Source: Oscillospiraceae bacterium (lineage in GTDB: Bacteria; Bacillota; Clostridia; Oscillospirales; Ruminococcaceae). From it: a DNA stretch of 64,000 bases. A program made the translations under genes and the position numbers. The stretch covers positions 62,001 through 126,000 of the forward strand of contig JAFRTG010000032.1 in assembly GCA_017427265.1 (NCBI GenBank), given 5' to 3'. The notes beneath the pieces are model-generated. The model was not told the DNA's origin and did no database searches. It was given only the letters and a program-made list of their open reading frames with translations. This document shows positions 44,413 through 54,934 of the stretch, one piece after another (the first letter of the stretch is position 1; the number at the start of each line of letters is the position of its first letter).

Positions 44413-45756
44413 TCAGCCAAGGAATCCCTTGTGATGACGCATCATCAGCTGAGATTCCAGCGTCCGGACTGTCTCGATTGCGACGCTGACGACGATCAGG
44501 ATCGAAGTACCGCCCATCGACGAAACGTCAATCTGAGCCACATTCAGGAAGATGATCGGGAAGACAGCGACAATACCGAGGAACACCGCACCGACCAGAG
44601 AGATCTTGGACAGAACTCTGTGGATGTAATCGGAGGTTGGCTTGCCGGGACGAATGCCGGGGATACCGCCGTTGGACTGACGAAGGTTGTTCGCCATTTC
44701 AACCGGATTGTACTGAATTGCTACATAGAAGTAGTTGAACAGGATAATCAGGATGAAGTAAACGACAGCGTAGGAATAACTTCTTGTGCTGAAGAAACTG
44801 ACCATACCGGCATAGAACTTCTCAAATGCGGAAGCATTGGTGAGATCCTTCAGCGGCTCCTTGAAGATGGTAAACATCGAAGGAAGCGACATAAAGCTCA
44901 TTGCGAAGATGATCGGCATAACACCGGACATACAAACCTTGATCGGAATGTGGGTGCTCTGGCCGCCGTACTGCTTTCTGCCGACAACACGCTTAGCGTA
45001 CTGGACAGGAATGCGGCGCTCGGCCTCGTTCATAAAGACGATTCCGACGACCATCAGAACGAAGATCAGCAGGTAAATGATGATCTTGATGAAGTTGGCA
45101 TTTGCGCCCTGCTTCGTGCTGATCAGGCCAATGAGCTGACCGATATCGGTCGGGATTCTTGCAACGATACCTGCAAAGAGGATCATGGAAACGCCGTTGC
45201 CGATACCTTTTTCATTGATGCGGTTGCCCATCCAGATGACCAGAGAAGAACCGGCCATAAAGGACAGGATGATGACGAACATCGCAAAGATGCCGGCCGC
45301 ACCGGTCGTATGTGTAACAGCAGAGAGGCCGTCGGAATTGATATGCTTCAGTGCGAGGTAATACGCAACTGCCATGAATGCCGAAAGGCCGAGCGCAACA
45401 AACGATGTAATCGCGTTGAGCTTCTTTCTGCCGTCCTCGCCTTCCTGCTGGAGACGTTCCAGCGGCGGAAGTGCGTAAGTCAGGAGCTGGATAATAATGC
45501 TTGCGTTGATATACGGCGTAACGCCGAGGCAGAACATGGTCGCCTTGGAAAGCGCACCGCCGGAGAGGATATCAAGGTACTCAAGGAAGTTACCGTTGCT
45601 TGCCTTTTCCGTCATCCACTGAGTGACGATCTCCGTATTGAGGAACGGTACCGTAATAACGCAGCCCAGACGGAACACTGCAATGATGAAGAGAGTGAAC
45701 AAAATCTTCTTCCGGATCTCGGGAATGCCCCAAGCTGTCTTGAGCGTTTTGAACAC
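44413..45756 (-). CDS. secY: Preprotein translocase subunit SecY
   Basis: The 447-residue ten-helix channel protein of the Sec translocon. Characteristic segments include LGVTPYINASIIIQLL (helix 2 plug region), GNRINEKGIGNG and RRIPVQYAKR in the cytosolic loops. Located between rplO and adk, the standard order in the spc segment. Confidence 0.98.
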   Translation of the reverse strand: MFKTLKTAWGIPEIRKKILFTLFIIAVFRLGCVITVPFLNTEIVTQWMTEKASNGNFLEYLDILSGGALSKATMFCLGVTPYINASIIIQLLTYALPPLERLQQEGEDGRKKLNAITSFVALGLSAFMAVAYYLALKHINSDGLSAVTHTTGAAGIFAMFVIILSFMAGSSLVIWMGNRINEKGIGNGVSMILFAGIVARIPTDIGQLIGLISTKQGANANFIKIIIYLLIFVLMVVGIVFMNEAERRIPVQYAKRVVGRKQYGGQSTHIPIKVCMSGVMPIIFAMSFMSLPSMFTIFKEPLKDLTNASAFEKFYAGMVSFFSTRSYSYAVVYFILIILFNYFYVAIQYNPVEMANNLRQSNGGIPGIRPGKPTSDYIHRVLSKISLVGAVFLGIVAVFPIIFLNVAQIDVSSMGGTSILIVVSVAIETVRTLESQLMMRHHKGFLG

Positions 45757-45757
45757 C

Positions 45758-46201
45758 TTACATCACCTCAGCCTTCCCGCCTGCCTTTTCAATTTTTTCT
45801 GCTGCGGAAGCAGAGAATTTTGCAGCCTGAACAGTCAGCTTGACATTCAGGTCGCCTTCGCCGAGGATCTTCACGCCGCCGTTCTCAATCTTGGAGATGA
45901 GGCCGGCTGCCTTGAGCAGCTCTGCGTTTACGACAGTGCCCTCAACAAAGCGGTTCAGATCACCGACATTGACGGTAGCATAACGTGTTGCAAAAATGTT
46001 GTTGAAGCCGCGCTTCGGGATACGTCTTGCGAGCGGCATCTGGCCGCCTTCAAAACCGATTCTGACGCCGCCGCCGGAACGTGCATTCTGACCCTTGTGG
46101 CCCTTGCCTGCAGTCTTGCCGTTTCCGGAGCCGTGGCCTCTGCCAATGCGCTTGACGGGACGGTTAGAATCAGCTGCGGGTGTTAATTCATGAAGCTTCA
46201 A
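45758..46201 (-). CDS. rplO: 50S ribosomal protein L15
   Basis: L15 of 147 residues, with [22 protein letters not shown] and the [17 protein letters not shown] signature. A late assembly protein of the large subunit. One base separates it from secY. Confidence 0.98.
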   Translation of the reverse strand: MKLHELTPAADSNRPVKRIGRGHGSGNGKTAGKGHKGQNARSGGGVRIGFEGGQMPLARRIPKRGFNNIFATRYATVNVGDLNRFVEGTVVNAELLKAAGLISKIENGGVKILGEGDLNVKLTVQAAKFSASAAEKIEKAGGKAEVM

Positions 46202-46221
46202 TGGTTCGCACCTCCTTGCCG

Positions 46222-46398
46222 TTAAGCTTCCGTCACCTTTACGAGGTGGATAATCTTATTGATCTTGCCCTGCGTCGCCGCGTTATCAGGCTGCGTGGTA
46301 GCATCACCGATCTTGCGGAGACCGAGCGAATGAGCGGTTGCGATCTGATCCTGCTTTCTGCCGATCAGGCTCTTTACAAGCTCTACTTTTTTAGCCAT
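46222..46398 (-). CDS. rpmD: 50S ribosomal protein L30
   Basis: A small gene of 58 codons ([18 protein letters not shown]...), with the L30 signature around SLGLRKIGD and stop TAA at 46222-46224. GGAGTGAG precedes the ATG. It lies between rpsE and rplO as usual. Confidence 0.96.
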   Translation of the reverse strand: MAKKVELVKSLIGRKQDQIATAHSLGLRKIGDATTQPDNAATQGKINKIIHLVKVTEA

Positions 46399-46419
46399 CT
46401 GAGCTCACTCCTAACTCGA

Positions 46420-46923
46420 TTATTTGCCGAAGATTTCAGCAGTGGTCTTGCCGCGCTTTGCTGCAACGCTCTTGGCGTCGGTGCACTCGCAGAGACCTGC
46501 GATCGTTGCACGAACGACGTTGCACGGGTTATTGGAACGCTGGCTCTTGGTACGGATATCCTGAATGCCTGCCATTTCGATGACCGCACGGACCGGACCG
46601 CCGGCGATCACGCCGGTACCGGGAGCAGCGGGCATCATCAGAACACGGCCTGCACCGAACTTACCGATAACCTCGTGGGGGATGGTGGTTCCGCGAAGGT
46701 TGATGCGGACAAGATTCTTCTTCGCATCCTCAATGCCCTTGCGGATAGCATCCGGAACTTCGCCGGACTTACCGAGACCGAAGCCGACGATACCGTTTCC
46801 GTTACCGACAACAACCAGTGCCGAAAACTTCATGATACGGCCGCCCTTAACGGTCTTGCTGACACGGTTAATGGAGACAACTCTCTCCATCAGCTCCATG
46901 TTTGTTGCATCAATCAGTGCCAA
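46420..46923 (-). CDS. rpsE: 30S ribosomal protein S5
   Basis: S5 of 167 residues, with the double-stranded RNA-binding part [21 protein letters not shown] and the [19 protein letters not shown] segment. It is important for decoding accuracy. Confidence 0.98.
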   Translation of the reverse strand: MALIDATNMELMERVVSINRVSKTVKGGRIMKFSALVVVGNGNGIVGFGLGKSGEVPDAIRKGIEDAKKNLVRINLRGTTIPHEVIGKFGAGRVLMMPAAPGTGVIAGGPVRAVIEMAGIQDIRTKSQRSNNPCNVVRATIAGLCECTDAKSVAAKRGKTTAEIFGK

Positions 46924-46940
46924 TCAAAGTCCCTCCTTTA

Positions 46941-47300
46941 TTAGAACTTCAGCCCATTTTCACGGGCGCCGTCTGCAAGCTCCTGCACTCTGCCGTGGTA
47001 GAGATAACCGCCGCGGTCGAATACAACTTCCGTAATACCCTTGTCAGCAGCCTTCTTTGCGATGGCTGCACCGACGAGGCGGGCACCTTCCTTGTTGCCG
47101 CCGTTGCCGCCGAAATCCTTATCCTGGCTGGATGCGGCTGCCAGCGTAATGCCTGCAACATCATCAATGAGCTGTGCATAGATGTGCTTGGTGGAGCGGT
47201 AAACGCTCAGTCTCGGACGAGCAGCGGTACCGGAGATCTTCGCACGAACTCTGCGGTGTCTCTTGAGACGGGCTTTGTTGCTGTCAATTTTCTTTACCAT
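46941..47300 (-). CDS. rplR: 50S ribosomal protein L18
   Basis: L18 of 119 residues, with [20 protein letters not shown] and [20 protein letters not shown]. It binds 5S rRNA with L5. Confidence 0.98.
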   Translation of the reverse strand: MVKKIDSNKARLKRHRRVRAKISGTAARPRLSVYRSTKHIYAQLIDDVAGITLAAASSQDKDFGGNGGNKEGARLVGAAIAKKAADKGITEVVFDRGGYLYHGRVQELADGARENGLKF

Positions 47301-47318
47301 AACAATGCACCTTTCTCC

Positions 47319-47867
47319 TTACTTCTTGCCCTTACCGGCCTTACCTTCCTTACGGATGATGTGCTCGCCGTCGTAGCGGATGCCCTTGCCCTTATAGGGT
47401 TCCGGCGGACGCTTCTCACGGACTTCTGCTGCAAACTGACCGACCTTCTGCTTGTCGTAGCCATTCACGACGATCGTGTTTGCATTCGGCACATCAACGG
47501 TAATGCCGTCGATCTCGGGCATCACAACCTCATGCGAGTAGCCGAGGTTCATGACGAGCTTCTTGCCGTCCTTCTTGGCACGGTAGCCGACGCCTTCGAT
47601 GACGAGGGTCTTGCTGAAGCCGGTGTTGACACCGAAGATCATGTTTGCGATGAGCGTTCTGGTGAGACCGTGCAGTGCGCGGTTCTCTTTGTTATCGTTG
47701 GGACGGGTAACAGTGACGCTGCCGTCCTCAACCTTGACCTGCATAGCAGTATTTGCGCGATACGAATTCTCGCCCTTCGGTCCCTTGACAGTGACCAGAT
47801 TGGTATCGTCAACCGTAACGGTGACGCCGGCAGGAATCGCAATCGGCATTCTTCCGATTCTAGACAT
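47319..47867 (-). CDS. rplF: 50S ribosomal protein L6
   Basis: L6 of 182 residues, with two related domains and the C-terminal PPEPYKGKGIRY signature. It lies near the GTPase-associated centre. Confidence 0.98.
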   Translation of the reverse strand: MSRIGRMPIAIPAGVTVTVDDTNLVTVKGPKGENSYRANTAMQVKVEDGSVTVTRPNDNKENRALHGLTRTLIANMIFGVNTGFSKTLVIEGVGYRAKKDGKKLVMNLGYSHEVVMPEIDGITVDVPNANTIVVNGYDKQKVGQFAAEVREKRPPEPYKGKGIRYDGEHIIRKEGKAGKGKK

Positions 47868-47885
47868 AATGCGTTTCCTCCTTTA

Positions 47886-48284
47886 TTACCAAACGTAAGC
47901 GAGAACCTCGCCGCCGACATTGAGCTCTCTTGCCTTCTTGTCGGTCATGATACCCTTAGAAGTAGATACAATCACGATACCGAGACCCTTACGAACCTTC
48001 GGCATATCCGCGCAGGAGCTGTAAATTCTCAGACCCGGCTTGGAAATGCGGCGCAGGCCGCTGATTACGGATGCTCTGTTATCGTCATATTTCAGGGTGA
48101 TGCGGATGATGCCCTGCTTGCCATCTTCGATGACCTGGAAGCTCTTGACATAGCCTTCGTCGGTCAGAATCTGGGTGATGGCCTTTTTCACGTTGGAAGC
48201 AGGAACGTCAACGGTCGCGTGCTTTGCGGTAGCAGCGTTACGGATTCTGGTCAACAGATCCGCAATGGTATCGGAAATTTGCAT
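47886..48284 (-). CDS. rpsH: 30S ribosomal protein S8
   Basis: S8 of 132 residues, starting [13 protein letters not shown] and ending in a [16 protein letters not shown] segment. A primary rRNA-binding protein of the small subunit. Confidence 0.98.
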   Translation of the reverse strand: MQISDTIADLLTRIRNAATAKHATVDVPASNVKKAITQILTDEGYVKSFQVIEDGKQGIIRITLKYDDNRASVISGLRRISKPGLRIYSSCADMPKVRKGLGIVIVSTSKGIMTDKKARELNVGGEVLAYVW

Positions 48285-48314
48285 ACCAAATGACCTCCTT
48301 TTCTATCGTCCGGT

Positions 48315-48500
48315 TTACCAGCTAGCCTTCTTGACACCGGGAATCTGACCGTCGTGTGCAAGCTCTCGGAAGCAAATTCGGCAAATACCGAACTTTCTGA
48401 GATAGGCATGGGGTCTGCCGCAGATTTTGCATCTGTTATAAGCGCGCGTCGAGTACTTCGGTGCTCTCTGCTGCTTCAGGATCATAGATTTCTTTGCCAT
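48315..48500 (-). CDS. rpsN: 30S ribosomal protein S14, zinc type
   Basis: The short 61-residue type Z form with two CxxC pairs (CKIC and CRIC) that bind zinc. The zinc form is normal for Firmicutes; no zinc-free copy is in the window. Confidence 0.97.
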   Translation of the reverse strand: MAKKSMILKQQRAPKYSTRAYNRCKICGRPHAYLRKFGICRICFRELAHDGQIPGVKKASW

Positions 48501-48513
48501 ATAACCCTCCCGA

Positions 48514-49053
48514 TTACTTTGCGAACGGAGCGCCGAGCAGCGTCAGCAGCTCTTTGGCTTCTTCGTCGGTAGAAGCGGTAGTGATGAAGTTGATATCCAT
48601 ACCGCGGACCTTATCAATTTTGTCGTACTCAATTTCCGGGAAAATGAGCTGTTCCTTGATACCGGTAGAGTAGTTGCCCTTACCGTCAAAGGAATTGGGA
48701 TTGATGCCGCGGAAGTCACGGACACGCGGGAAAGCAACATTGAAGAGCTTATCCACAAAGTCCCACATCTTCTCACCGCGCAGCGTCACCTTGACGCCGA
48801 TCGGCATGCCCTCACGGAGCTTGAAGTTTGCGACGGACTTCTTTGCACGGCAGATAACCGGACGCTGACCGGTGATGAGAGAGAGGTCTCCCATGATCGC
48901 GTCGATTGCCTTGGCATTTTCTTTTGCTTCGCCTGCGCCGACGTTGACAACGACCTTGTCAAGGCGCGGGATCTGCATGACGTTCTTGTAACCGAACTTG
49001 CTCATCAGCGCCGGAGCGACGGTGCTGACATAATAATCTCTCAGTCTAGCCAT
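48514..49053 (-). CDS. rplE: 50S ribosomal protein L5
   Basis: L5 of 179 residues, with [20 protein letters not shown] and [18 protein letters not shown]. It contacts 5S rRNA and P-site tRNA. Two adjacent ATGs exist; the second (MARLRDYY) has the better spacing from AAAGGAG. Confidence 0.97.
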   Translation of the reverse strand: MARLRDYYVSTVAPALMSKFGYKNVMQIPRLDKVVVNVGAGEAKENAKAIDAIMGDLSLITGQRPVICRAKKSVANFKLREGMPIGVKVTLRGEKMWDFVDKLFNVAFPRVRDFRGINPNSFDGKGNYSTGIKEQLIFPEIEYDKIDKVRGMDINFITTASTDEEAKELLTLLGAPFAK

Positions 49054-49065
49054 CATCGTACTCCT

Positions 49066-49425
49066 TTACTCAAATGTCGCGCCGCACTTCTTGCAGACGC
49101 GGAGCTTGATCTTCTTGTCGCCCTTTTCCTCGACGGTATGACCGACTCTGGTGGGCTTGCCGCACTTCGGGCAGATCAGCTGAACCTTGCAGGCATAGAT
49201 CGGGGACTCAGCCTTGACGATGCCGCCCTGCTGACCGACTCTGGTCGGCTTGACATGCTTGGTGATCATGTTGATGCCTTCAACGATGACCTTGCCCTCC
49301 TTCGGGCTGACTTCCAGGACCTTACCGGTCTTGATCTTCTTCTTTTCGACGTCGGTGTACTTATCAGCAGGATCACCGACCAGCAGGCGAACGGTGTCGC
49401 CCTTCTTTACGTGAACATTACTCAT
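49066..49425 (-). CDS. rplX: 50S ribosomal protein L24
   Basis: L24 of 119 residues, with a KOW motif (VKKGDTVRLLVGDPAD) at the N-terminus. It has a C-terminal extension with CPKC and CKKC pairs that looks like a zinc ribbon. It starts large-subunit assembly. Confidence 0.97.
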   Translation of the reverse strand: MSNVHVKKGDTVRLLVGDPADKYTDVEKKKIKTGKVLEVSPKEGKVIVEGINMITKHVKPTRVGQQGGIVKAESPIYACKVQLICPKCGKPTRVGHTVEEKGDKKIKLRVCKKCGATFE

Positions 49426-49439
49426 CGGGGCACCTCCAA

Positions 49440-49808
49440 TTACAGGACTTCCGGTGCGAGGGAGAGGATCTTGACATAGTCATGCTCTCTCAGCTCTCTT
49501 GCGACCGGTCCAAAAATACGGGTCCCGCGAGGGGTCTTGTCTTCCTTGATGATGACAGCAGCGTTCTCATCGAAGCGAATGTAGGTTCCGTCATCTCTGC
49601 GGAGACCCTTCGCGGAACGGACGATGACTGCCTTCACAACATCGCCTTTTTTCACAACGCCGCCGGGTGTTGCTTTCTTAACGGAAGCCACAACCACGTC
49701 ACCGACGTTTGCATAACGTCTGCGGGTGCCGCCCAGCACGCGGATGCACATAAGCTCTTTCGCGCCGGTGTTGTCTGCAACCTTTAAGTAAGACTGCATT
49801 TGAATCAC
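49440..49808 (-). CDS. rplN: 50S ribosomal protein L14
   Basis: L14 of 122 residues, starting [20 protein letters not shown] and ending [12 protein letters not shown]-like. It forms an intersubunit bridge. A gap of 94 bases separates it from rpsQ; no feature was recognised in it. Confidence 0.98.
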   Translation of the reverse strand: MIQMQSYLKVADNTGAKELMCIRVLGGTRRRYANVGDVVVASVKKATPGGVVKKGDVVKAVIVRSAKGLRRDDGTYIRFDENAAVIIKEDKTPRGTRIFGPVARELREHDYVKILSLAPEVL

Positions 49809-49902
49809 AGCAGATTCCTCCTATCTGAATTGCGCTGCCGCTCCGCACGGATTTTGCCGTATGGATTTGCGGCTGCTGCGCACGTTTTGTTTGAAAGCGG
49901 AA

Positions 49903-50169
49903 TTACTTTGCTTTTTCGATGATCTCAACGACGCGCCATCTCTTATCCTTGGAAAGCGGACGGGTCTCCATCACGAGAACGCGGTCACCGATTCTGCACT
50001 CGTTATTCTCATCATGCGCCTTGATCTTAACAGTACGCTTGACGATCTTCTTGTACAGCGGATGCTGGACATTGTCTGCGATTGCGACAACGATGGTCTT
50101 ATCCATCTTATCGCTGACAACCTTGCCGGTACGAGTTTTTCTCAGGTTTCTTGCGGTAGTCTCACTCAT
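49903..50169 (-). CDS. rpsQ: 30S ribosomal protein S17
   Basis: S17 of 88 residues, with the OB-fold signature [13 protein letters not shown] and MDKTIVV core. A longer frame from 50232 includes unrelated residues; AAGGAGGACATGTC before the ATG at 50169 gives the start MSETTARN. Confidence 0.97.
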   Translation of the reverse strand: MSETTARNLRKTRTGKVVSDKMDKTIVVAIADNVQHPLYKKIVKRTVKIKAHDENNECRIGDRVLVMETRPLSKDKRWRVVEIIEKAK

Positions 50170-50185
50170 GACATGTCCTCCTTCC

Positions 50186-50386
50186 TCATGCATTCGCCGC
50201 AGTCTGAGCGGCGCGCATGCAAGTCTTGACACGGGCGATATCCTTTTTCACTGCCTTGAGTCTTGCAGTGTTCTCAAGCTGGTTTGCAGCAAGCTGGAAG
50301 CGGAGGTTGAAAAGCTCCTCCTTCAGGCTCTGAAGCTGCGCAGCCATTTCTTCGTAGCTCATTTCTCTGATATCAGATGCCTTCAT
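50186..50386 (-). CDS. rpmC: 50S ribosomal protein L29
   Basis: The helical 66-residue L29 ([19 protein letters not shown]...) near the exit tunnel. The ATG overlaps the rplP stop as ATGA, so translation is coupled. Confidence 0.97.
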   Translation of the reverse strand: MKASDIREMSYEEMAAQLQSLKEELFNLRFQLAANQLENTARLKAVKKDIARVKTCMRAAQTAANA

Positions 50387-50829
50387 GCCTGTGCACCTCC
50401 GTCCTGCTCATTCTTTGCAACGATCTTGCACTTAACGGGCAGCTTGTGCATTGCCAGACGCAGAGCTTCCTTCAGATCCTCCTGAGAAATCGGCTTATCC
50501 TTATCGGCACCGATCTCGAACATCACTCTGCCCGGCTTGACAACTGCGACCCAGTACTCCGGAGAACCCTTACCGGAACCCATTCGGGTCTCGGCCGGCT
50601 TCTCGGTGATCGGCTTATCCGGGAAAATCTTGATCCAAACCTTACCGCCTCTCTTGATACGACGGGTCATGGCGACACGGGCTGCCTCGATCTGATTGGA
50701 AGTGATCCAGGACGGCTCCAGTGCGACGAGACCGAAATCGCCGTACACAACGCGGTTGCCGCGGTATGCCTTACCGGTCAGACGACCTCTGTGCACGCGG
50801 CGGTACTTAACTCTCTTTGGAAGCAGCAT
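50383..50829 (-). CDS. rplP: 50S ribosomal protein L16
   Basis: L16 of 148 residues, starting [16 protein letters not shown], with [20 protein letters not shown]. It lies near the peptidyl transferase centre. A longer frame runs back into rpsC, but AAGGAGGTTCC before 50829 decides the start. It overlaps rpsC by 23 bases. Confidence 0.97.
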   Translation of the reverse strand: MLLPKRVKYRRVHRGRLTGKAYRGNRVVYGDFGLVALEPSWITSNQIEAARVAMTRRIKRGGKVWIKIFPDKPITEKPAETRMGSGKGSPEYWVAVVKPGRVMFEIGADKDKPISQEDLKEALRLAMHKLPVKCKIVAKNEQDGGAQA

Positions 50830-51658
50830 TTGCGGAACCTCCTTCTCTTCTGTTCTGACCCTGCGGACGGTCACCGCGCGGTCTGCGGTCGCCGTTGTTG
50901 TTGAAATCGCGGCGCGGTCTGCGGTCGCCGTTGCCGCCGTTGCGGTCATCTCTGCGGCGTCTGTTGTCGCGCGGACGATCGTTCTTGCGCTCATAGCGCT
51001 CCTTGTTGGCAGCAGCCTTTGCAGCGTCACCCTTCAGAATCTCACCCTTGTAGATCCAGACCTTGATGCCGATTCTGCCGTAGGTGGTGTTTGCCTCAGC
51101 AAAGCCGTAGTCAATGTCAGCACGGATGGTCTGCAGCGGAATGGTACCCTCGTGATAGCACTCAGAACGTGCGATTTCAGCGCCGCCGAGACGGCCGCCG
51201 CACTTGATCTTGATGCCCTTTGCGCCGGACTTCATGGTTCTGCCGATGGAGCCCTTCATGGCACGGCGGAAGGATACACGGTTTTCCAGGTCAGAAGCGA
51301 TCTTTTCAGCAACGAGCTGTGCGGAAAGATCCATGTTCTTGATCTCGATGATGTTGATGGCAACGGACTTGCCGATGCGCTTCTCAATCGTTGCGCGGAG
51401 CTTATCAATCTCCGTGCCGCCTCTGCCGATGATCAGACCCGGCTTTGCGCAGTGGATGTGAATGCGAACCTTTTCAGGAAGGCGTTCAATCTCAATGCGT
51501 GCGATGCCTGCTGCATACAGAGACTTCTTAATGAACTCGCGGAGGTTATAATCCTCGACGAGGGTGTCACCGAAGTGCTTTTTATCAGCGAACCAGCGGG
51601 AATCCCAGTCCTTGATAACGCCGACTCTCAGGCCGTGCGGATTCACTTTTTGTCCCAT
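50807..51658 (-). CDS. rpsC: 30S ribosomal protein S3 with long charged C-terminal tail
   Basis: S3 of 283 residues, about 60 longer than the usual 215-230. The KH domain ([20 protein letters not shown]) and C-terminal S3 domain ([18 protein letters not shown]) are normal. After about residue 217 comes a low-complexity tail rich in Arg, Asp, Asn and Gly (repeats of [17 protein letters not shown]), ending SKES. The tail should be disordered and may bind RNA on the 30S head near the mRNA entry. Confidence 0.97.
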   Translation of the reverse strand: MGQKVNPHGLRVGVIKDWDSRWFADKKHFGDTLVEDYNLREFIKKSLYAAGIARIEIERLPEKVRIHIHCAKPGLIIGRGGTEIDKLRATIEKRIGKSVAINIIEIKNMDLSAQLVAEKIASDLENRVSFRRAMKGSIGRTMKSGAKGIKIKCGGRLGGAEIARSECYHEGTIPLQTIRADIDYGFAEANTTYGRIGIKVWIYKGEILKGDAAKAAANKERYERKNDRPRDNRRRRDDRNGGNGDRRPRRDFNNNGDRRPRGDRPQGQNRREGGSANAASKES

Positions 51659-51664
51659 AGGATT

Positions 51665-52030
51665 TTATGCCTCCCTTTCCTTCAGAATAATTGTGATATT
51701 CGAGGTGCGCTTGTTGATGCGGAATGCTCTGCCCTGTGCACGCGGCTGGATCCGCTTGAGGATCGGGCCCGGACCGACATAGCATGCAGCAACATAAAGC
51801 TGATCCTTATTCATGGAATGATTGTTATCAGCATTTGCAATCGCGGAATTGAGGAGCTTCTTGACGATCGGGCAAGCTGCCTTCGGGGTCAGATCCAGAG
51901 CTGCGATTGCTTTCTCTACGGGCTGATTACGGATCAGGTCGAGCACGATCTGCACTTTTCTGGGGGAGATGCGCTCGCCGCGAAGGATTGCCTTCGCTTC
52001 CGGCTCGTAGTTGAATTCATTCTTCGCCAT
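51665..52030 (-). CDS. rplV: 50S ribosomal protein L22
   Basis: L22 of 121 residues, with GERISPRKVQIVLDLIRNQ and an extended loop lining the exit tunnel, where macrolide resistance changes occur in other species. Confidence 0.97.
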   Translation of the reverse strand: MAKNEFNYEPEAKAILRGERISPRKVQIVLDLIRNQPVEKAIAALDLTPKAACPIVKKLLNSAIANADNNHSMNKDQLYVAACYVGPGPILKRIQPRAQGRAFRINKRTSNITIILKEREA

Positions 52031-52050
52031 GCGAAATTTCCTCCTTCCGA

Positions 52051-52335
52051 TTACTTCTTGCCGTTGTTGGACGTTTTGGAACCGGCATGGCCCTTAAAGG
52101 TTCTGGTCGGAGCAAACTCGCCGAGTTTGTGGCCGATCATTTCCTCAGTAACGAAAACCGGAATGTGCTTGCGTCCGTCGTGAACCGCAAAGGTGTGGCC
52201 GACAAATTCCGGGAAAATCGTGGAAGAGCGGCTCCATGTCTTGAGAACCTTCTTCTCTCCGGTTTCATTCATAGCGACAACGCGCTTGTAAAGGGCTTCC
52301 TGAACGTAAGGACCCTTCTTAACACTTCTGCTCAT
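52051..52335 (-). CDS. rpsS: 30S ribosomal protein S19
   Basis: S19 of 94 residues, starting [14 protein letters not shown] with [15 protein letters not shown]. It binds the 30S head with S13. Confidence 0.98.
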   Translation of the reverse strand: MSRSVKKGPYVQEALYKRVVAMNETGEKKVLKTWSRSSTIFPEFVGHTFAVHDGRKHIPVFVTEEMIGHKLGEFAPTRTFKGHAGSKTSNNGKK

Positions 52336-52351
52336 GAGTCAGCCTCCTTTC

Positions 52352-53185
52352 TTATTTACCGTTGCGGCGCTTCACGATGAGCTTATCGGAAGGCTTGTGA
52401 TGCTTACGGGTCTTATAACCGAGTGCCGGCTTACCCCACGGGGTAACAGGACCCGGACGTCCGATCGGGGACTTGCCCTCACCACCGCCGTGCGGGTGGT
52501 CATTCGGGTTCATAACAGAACCGCGGACAGTCGGGCGGATACCCATGTGACGGGTACGGCCTGCTTTACCGATGTGGACATTTTCGTGGTCAATGTTGGA
52601 GACCTGACCGATGGTCGCTTTGCCGATGACCGGAACCTTTCTCATCTCGCCGGAAGGCAGACGAACCAGTGCATAAGCACCTTCCTTGGACATCAGCTGA
52701 GCCTGGTTTCCGGCAGAGCGGACGAGCTGGCCGCCTTTGCCCGGATAAAGCTCAATGTTGTGAATGAACGTACCGACCGGGATATCTGCGAGCGGCAGGG
52801 CGTTGCCCGGCTTGATGTCGCAGTCAGAGCCGCTGCGGACGGTATCGCCGACCTTGAGGCCGTGCGGTGCGAGGATGTAGCGCTTTTCGCCGTCCTCATA
52901 CTGAACCAGCGCGATGAATGCGCTTCTGTTCGGATCGTACTCAAGAGAAATGACGGATGCATTGATGCCGTCCTTGTTGCGCTTGAAGTCAATGATTCTG
53001 TACTTCGGGCGCGTACCGCCGCCGTGATGGCGAACAGTGATTCTGCCGTAGTTGTTGCGGCCGGACTTTTTCTTCAGCGTAATGCAGAGAGACTTCTCAG
53101 GGCCGTTCTTGGAAAGGCTCGAGTAGTCGGTCACGGTCATACCGCGGCGGCCCGGAGTTGTCGGCTTATAAGCCTTAATTGCCAT
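52352..53185 (-). CDS. rplB: 50S ribosomal protein L2
   Basis: L2 of 277 residues, with [20 protein letters not shown] containing the conserved His needed for peptidyl transfer, and the [15 protein letters not shown] end. Preceded by an unusually structured gap (53186-53283). Confidence 0.98.
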   Translation of the reverse strand: MAIKAYKPTTPGRRGMTVTDYSSLSKNGPEKSLCITLKKKSGRNNYGRITVRHHGGGTRPKYRIIDFKRNKDGINASVISLEYDPNRSAFIALVQYEDGEKRYILAPHGLKVGDTVRSGSDCDIKPGNALPLADIPVGTFIHNIELYPGKGGQLVRSAGNQAQLMSKEGAYALVRLPSGEMRKVPVIGKATIGQVSNIDHENVHIGKAGRTRHMGIRPTVRGSVMNPNDHPHGGGEGKSPIGRPGPVTPWGKPALGYKTRKHHKPSDKLIVKRRNGK

Positions 53186-53220
53186 TTGATTTCACTCCTT
53201 AATTTCAATGCTTACTTATC

Positions 53221-53281
53221 GGGAGCATGACTCCCATACAACAGGCTGCTGATCTCAGCAGCGGGTTTCTGACCGGAAACC
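53221..53281 (-). other. Three consecutive hairpins between rplW and rplB
   Basis: The 98-base gap contains three inverted repeats in a row: GGGAG/CTCCC (53221-53235), the perfect GCTGCTGA/TCAGCAGC (53245-53262) and GGTTTC/GAAACC (53264-53281). No T run follows, so they do not look like terminators. They may act as RNA processing or protein-binding sites. Confidence 0.55.
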
Positions 53282-53283
53282 GA

Positions 53284-53607
53284 TCAGAACATACCGTCGA
53301 AGAACTCGATGGTGCCGTTGCGCTTTTTGCCCTGTGCATCAGCGGACGGCTCCGGATTGACAGTGACAACTGCCTTTTTCCAGCTTGCGGTCTTGCCGAG
53401 GTATCTGCCGACACGCTTTGCGCGGCCGCGGACGTTCACGGTGTTGACCTTTGTAACTTCGACGTTAAAGAGCTTTTCGACTGCATCGGCAATTTCAAGC
53501 TTATTTGCGTCTTTCGCAACCTTGAAGGTGTACTTGCCCTCCGGCAGAATATCGGTGGTCTGCTCGGTGATGACGGGCTTCAGAATAATATCCTGCGGTG
53601 CCTTCAT
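53284..53607 (-). CDS. rplW: 50S ribosomal protein L23
   Basis: L23 of 107 residues, with IILKPVITEQTTDI at the start and VNTVNVRGRAKRVGRYLG. It forms the docking site for SRP and trigger factor at the tunnel exit. Overlaps the rplD stop by four bases. Confidence 0.98.
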   Translation of the reverse strand: MKAPQDIILKPVITEQTTDILPEGKYTFKVAKDANKLEIADAVEKLFNVEVTKVNTVNVRGRAKRVGRYLGKTASWKKAVVTVNPEPSADAQGKKRNGTIEFFDGMF

Positions 53608-54230
53608 TTTGCATACACCTCCTCGATTTTTGCAACAGCGCCCTTGCTGACGATGAACTTATCATAGTTGAGAATGTCATAAACATTCAGCGTGTTGACC
53701 GCTGCAGTCTTGACGCCGGGGATGTTTGCAGCACTCTTATAAACGTGCTTGTCAGCCTCCTGCGTTACGATCAGTGCCTTGCCGGTGACCTCCAGGCCCT
53801 TCAGCATATTGACGATCGTCTTGGTCTTGAAGCCCTCGACTGCGAGGTTATCAATAACCATGAGGTTCTGATCGAGAACCTTCTGGGAGAATGCAGAAAG
53901 CATTGCCAGACGGCGAACCTTCTTGTTGAGGCTGTAACGGTAGCTTCTCGGCTTCGGGCCGAGTGCCACACCGCCGTGATACCACTGCGGCGCACGGATC
54001 GAACCCTGACGTGCATGACCGGTGCCCTTCTGACGGTACGGCTTTCTGCCGCCGCCCGCGACCTCGGTACGGGTCAGAGTGGACTGTGTGCCCTGGCGCT
54101 GATTTGCGAGATAGTTCACGACGCAAGCGTGCATAACTGCTTCGTTCGGGGTAATGCCGAACACAGCGTCATTGAGCTCGGTTTCGGAAACCTTCTTGCC
54201 GTTCATATCATAAACCGGAACATTTGCCAT
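53604..54230 (-). CDS. rplD: 50S ribosomal protein L4
   Basis: L4 of 208 residues, with the tunnel loop region GGGRKPYRQKGTGHARQGS. In E. coli L4 also represses its own operon through the S10 leader; whether this holds here is unknown, but the leader upstream of rpsJ does carry an attenuator-like hairpin. Confidence 0.98.
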   Translation of the reverse strand: MANVPVYDMNGKKVSETELNDAVFGITPNEAVMHACVVNYLANQRQGTQSTLTRTEVAGGGRKPYRQKGTGHARQGSIRAPQWYHGGVALGPKPRSYRYSLNKKVRRLAMLSAFSQKVLDQNLMVIDNLAVEGFKTKTIVNMLKGLEVTGKALIVTQEADKHVYKSAANIPGVKTAAVNTLNVYDILNYDKFIVSKGAVAKIEEVYAK

Positions 54231-54248
54231 TTCTGATTTCCTCCTTCC

Positions 54249-54884
54249 TTAACCCTTTTTCACGCTGTTGGTAATGGTGACGAGGCTGCCCTTCGGACCC
54301 GGAATCGCGCCGCGGACTGCGATGAGGTGATTCTCAGCGTCAACGGAGACGATGCGGAGGTTCTGAACGGTGACTGTCTCAGCACCCATATGACCTGCCA
54401 GACCCTTGCCCTTGTAGATACGGGACGGAGAGGAGCAGGCGCCCATGGAACCCGCCTGACGGTGAACCGGACCGGTACCGTGGGTTTCCTTCAGTCTGTG
54501 CTGGCCGTAGCGCTTGATCGGACCTGCATAGCCCTTACCCTTGCTGGTGCCCTGCACGTCAACAATATCGCCTGCCGCGAAGATATCGGGCTGGATGGCG
54601 TCGCCGACATTGTAAGCGTCACAGTCCTCAAGGCGGAACTCACGCAGGGTGCGCAGTGCACCGGTGTTTGCCTTGTCGAAGTGACCCTTCAGCGGCTTGT
54701 TGACCTTGTCCGCCTTGGCTGCGCCAAAACCGACCTGAATTGCATTGTAGCCGTCATTTTCCACAGTCTTCTTCTGGACGACGAAGCAGGGACCCGCCTC
54801 GACAACTGTGACCGGCACGACCTTGCCGGCTTCGTCGAAGATCTGCGTCATGCCGATCTTCCTGCCAAGAATGGCTTTCTTCAT
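54249..54884 (-). CDS. rplC: 50S ribosomal protein L3
   Basis: L3 of 211 residues, starting [19 protein letters not shown] and containing [20 protein letters not shown] near the peptidyl transferase centre. Confidence 0.98.
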   Translation of the reverse strand: MKKAILGRKIGMTQIFDEAGKVVPVTVVEAGPCFVVQKKTVENDGYNAIQVGFGAAKADKVNKPLKGHFDKANTGALRTLREFRLEDCDAYNVGDAIQPDIFAAGDIVDVQGTSKGKGYAGPIKRYGQHRLKETHGTGPVHRQAGSMGACSSPSRIYKGKGLAGHMGAETVTVQNLRIVSVDAENHLIAVRGAIPGPKGSLVTITNSVKKG

Positions 54885-54934
54885 GTTGGTATCCTCCTTT
54901 GGTTATTGGTTGACGCTTCCGCGCCAACTTGACC

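Noticed and set aside
50830-51030. N-terminal extension of L16 by 67 residues
   Set aside because: The extension is the reverse-framed low-complexity tail of rpsC; the start MLLPKRV has a strong ribosome binding site.
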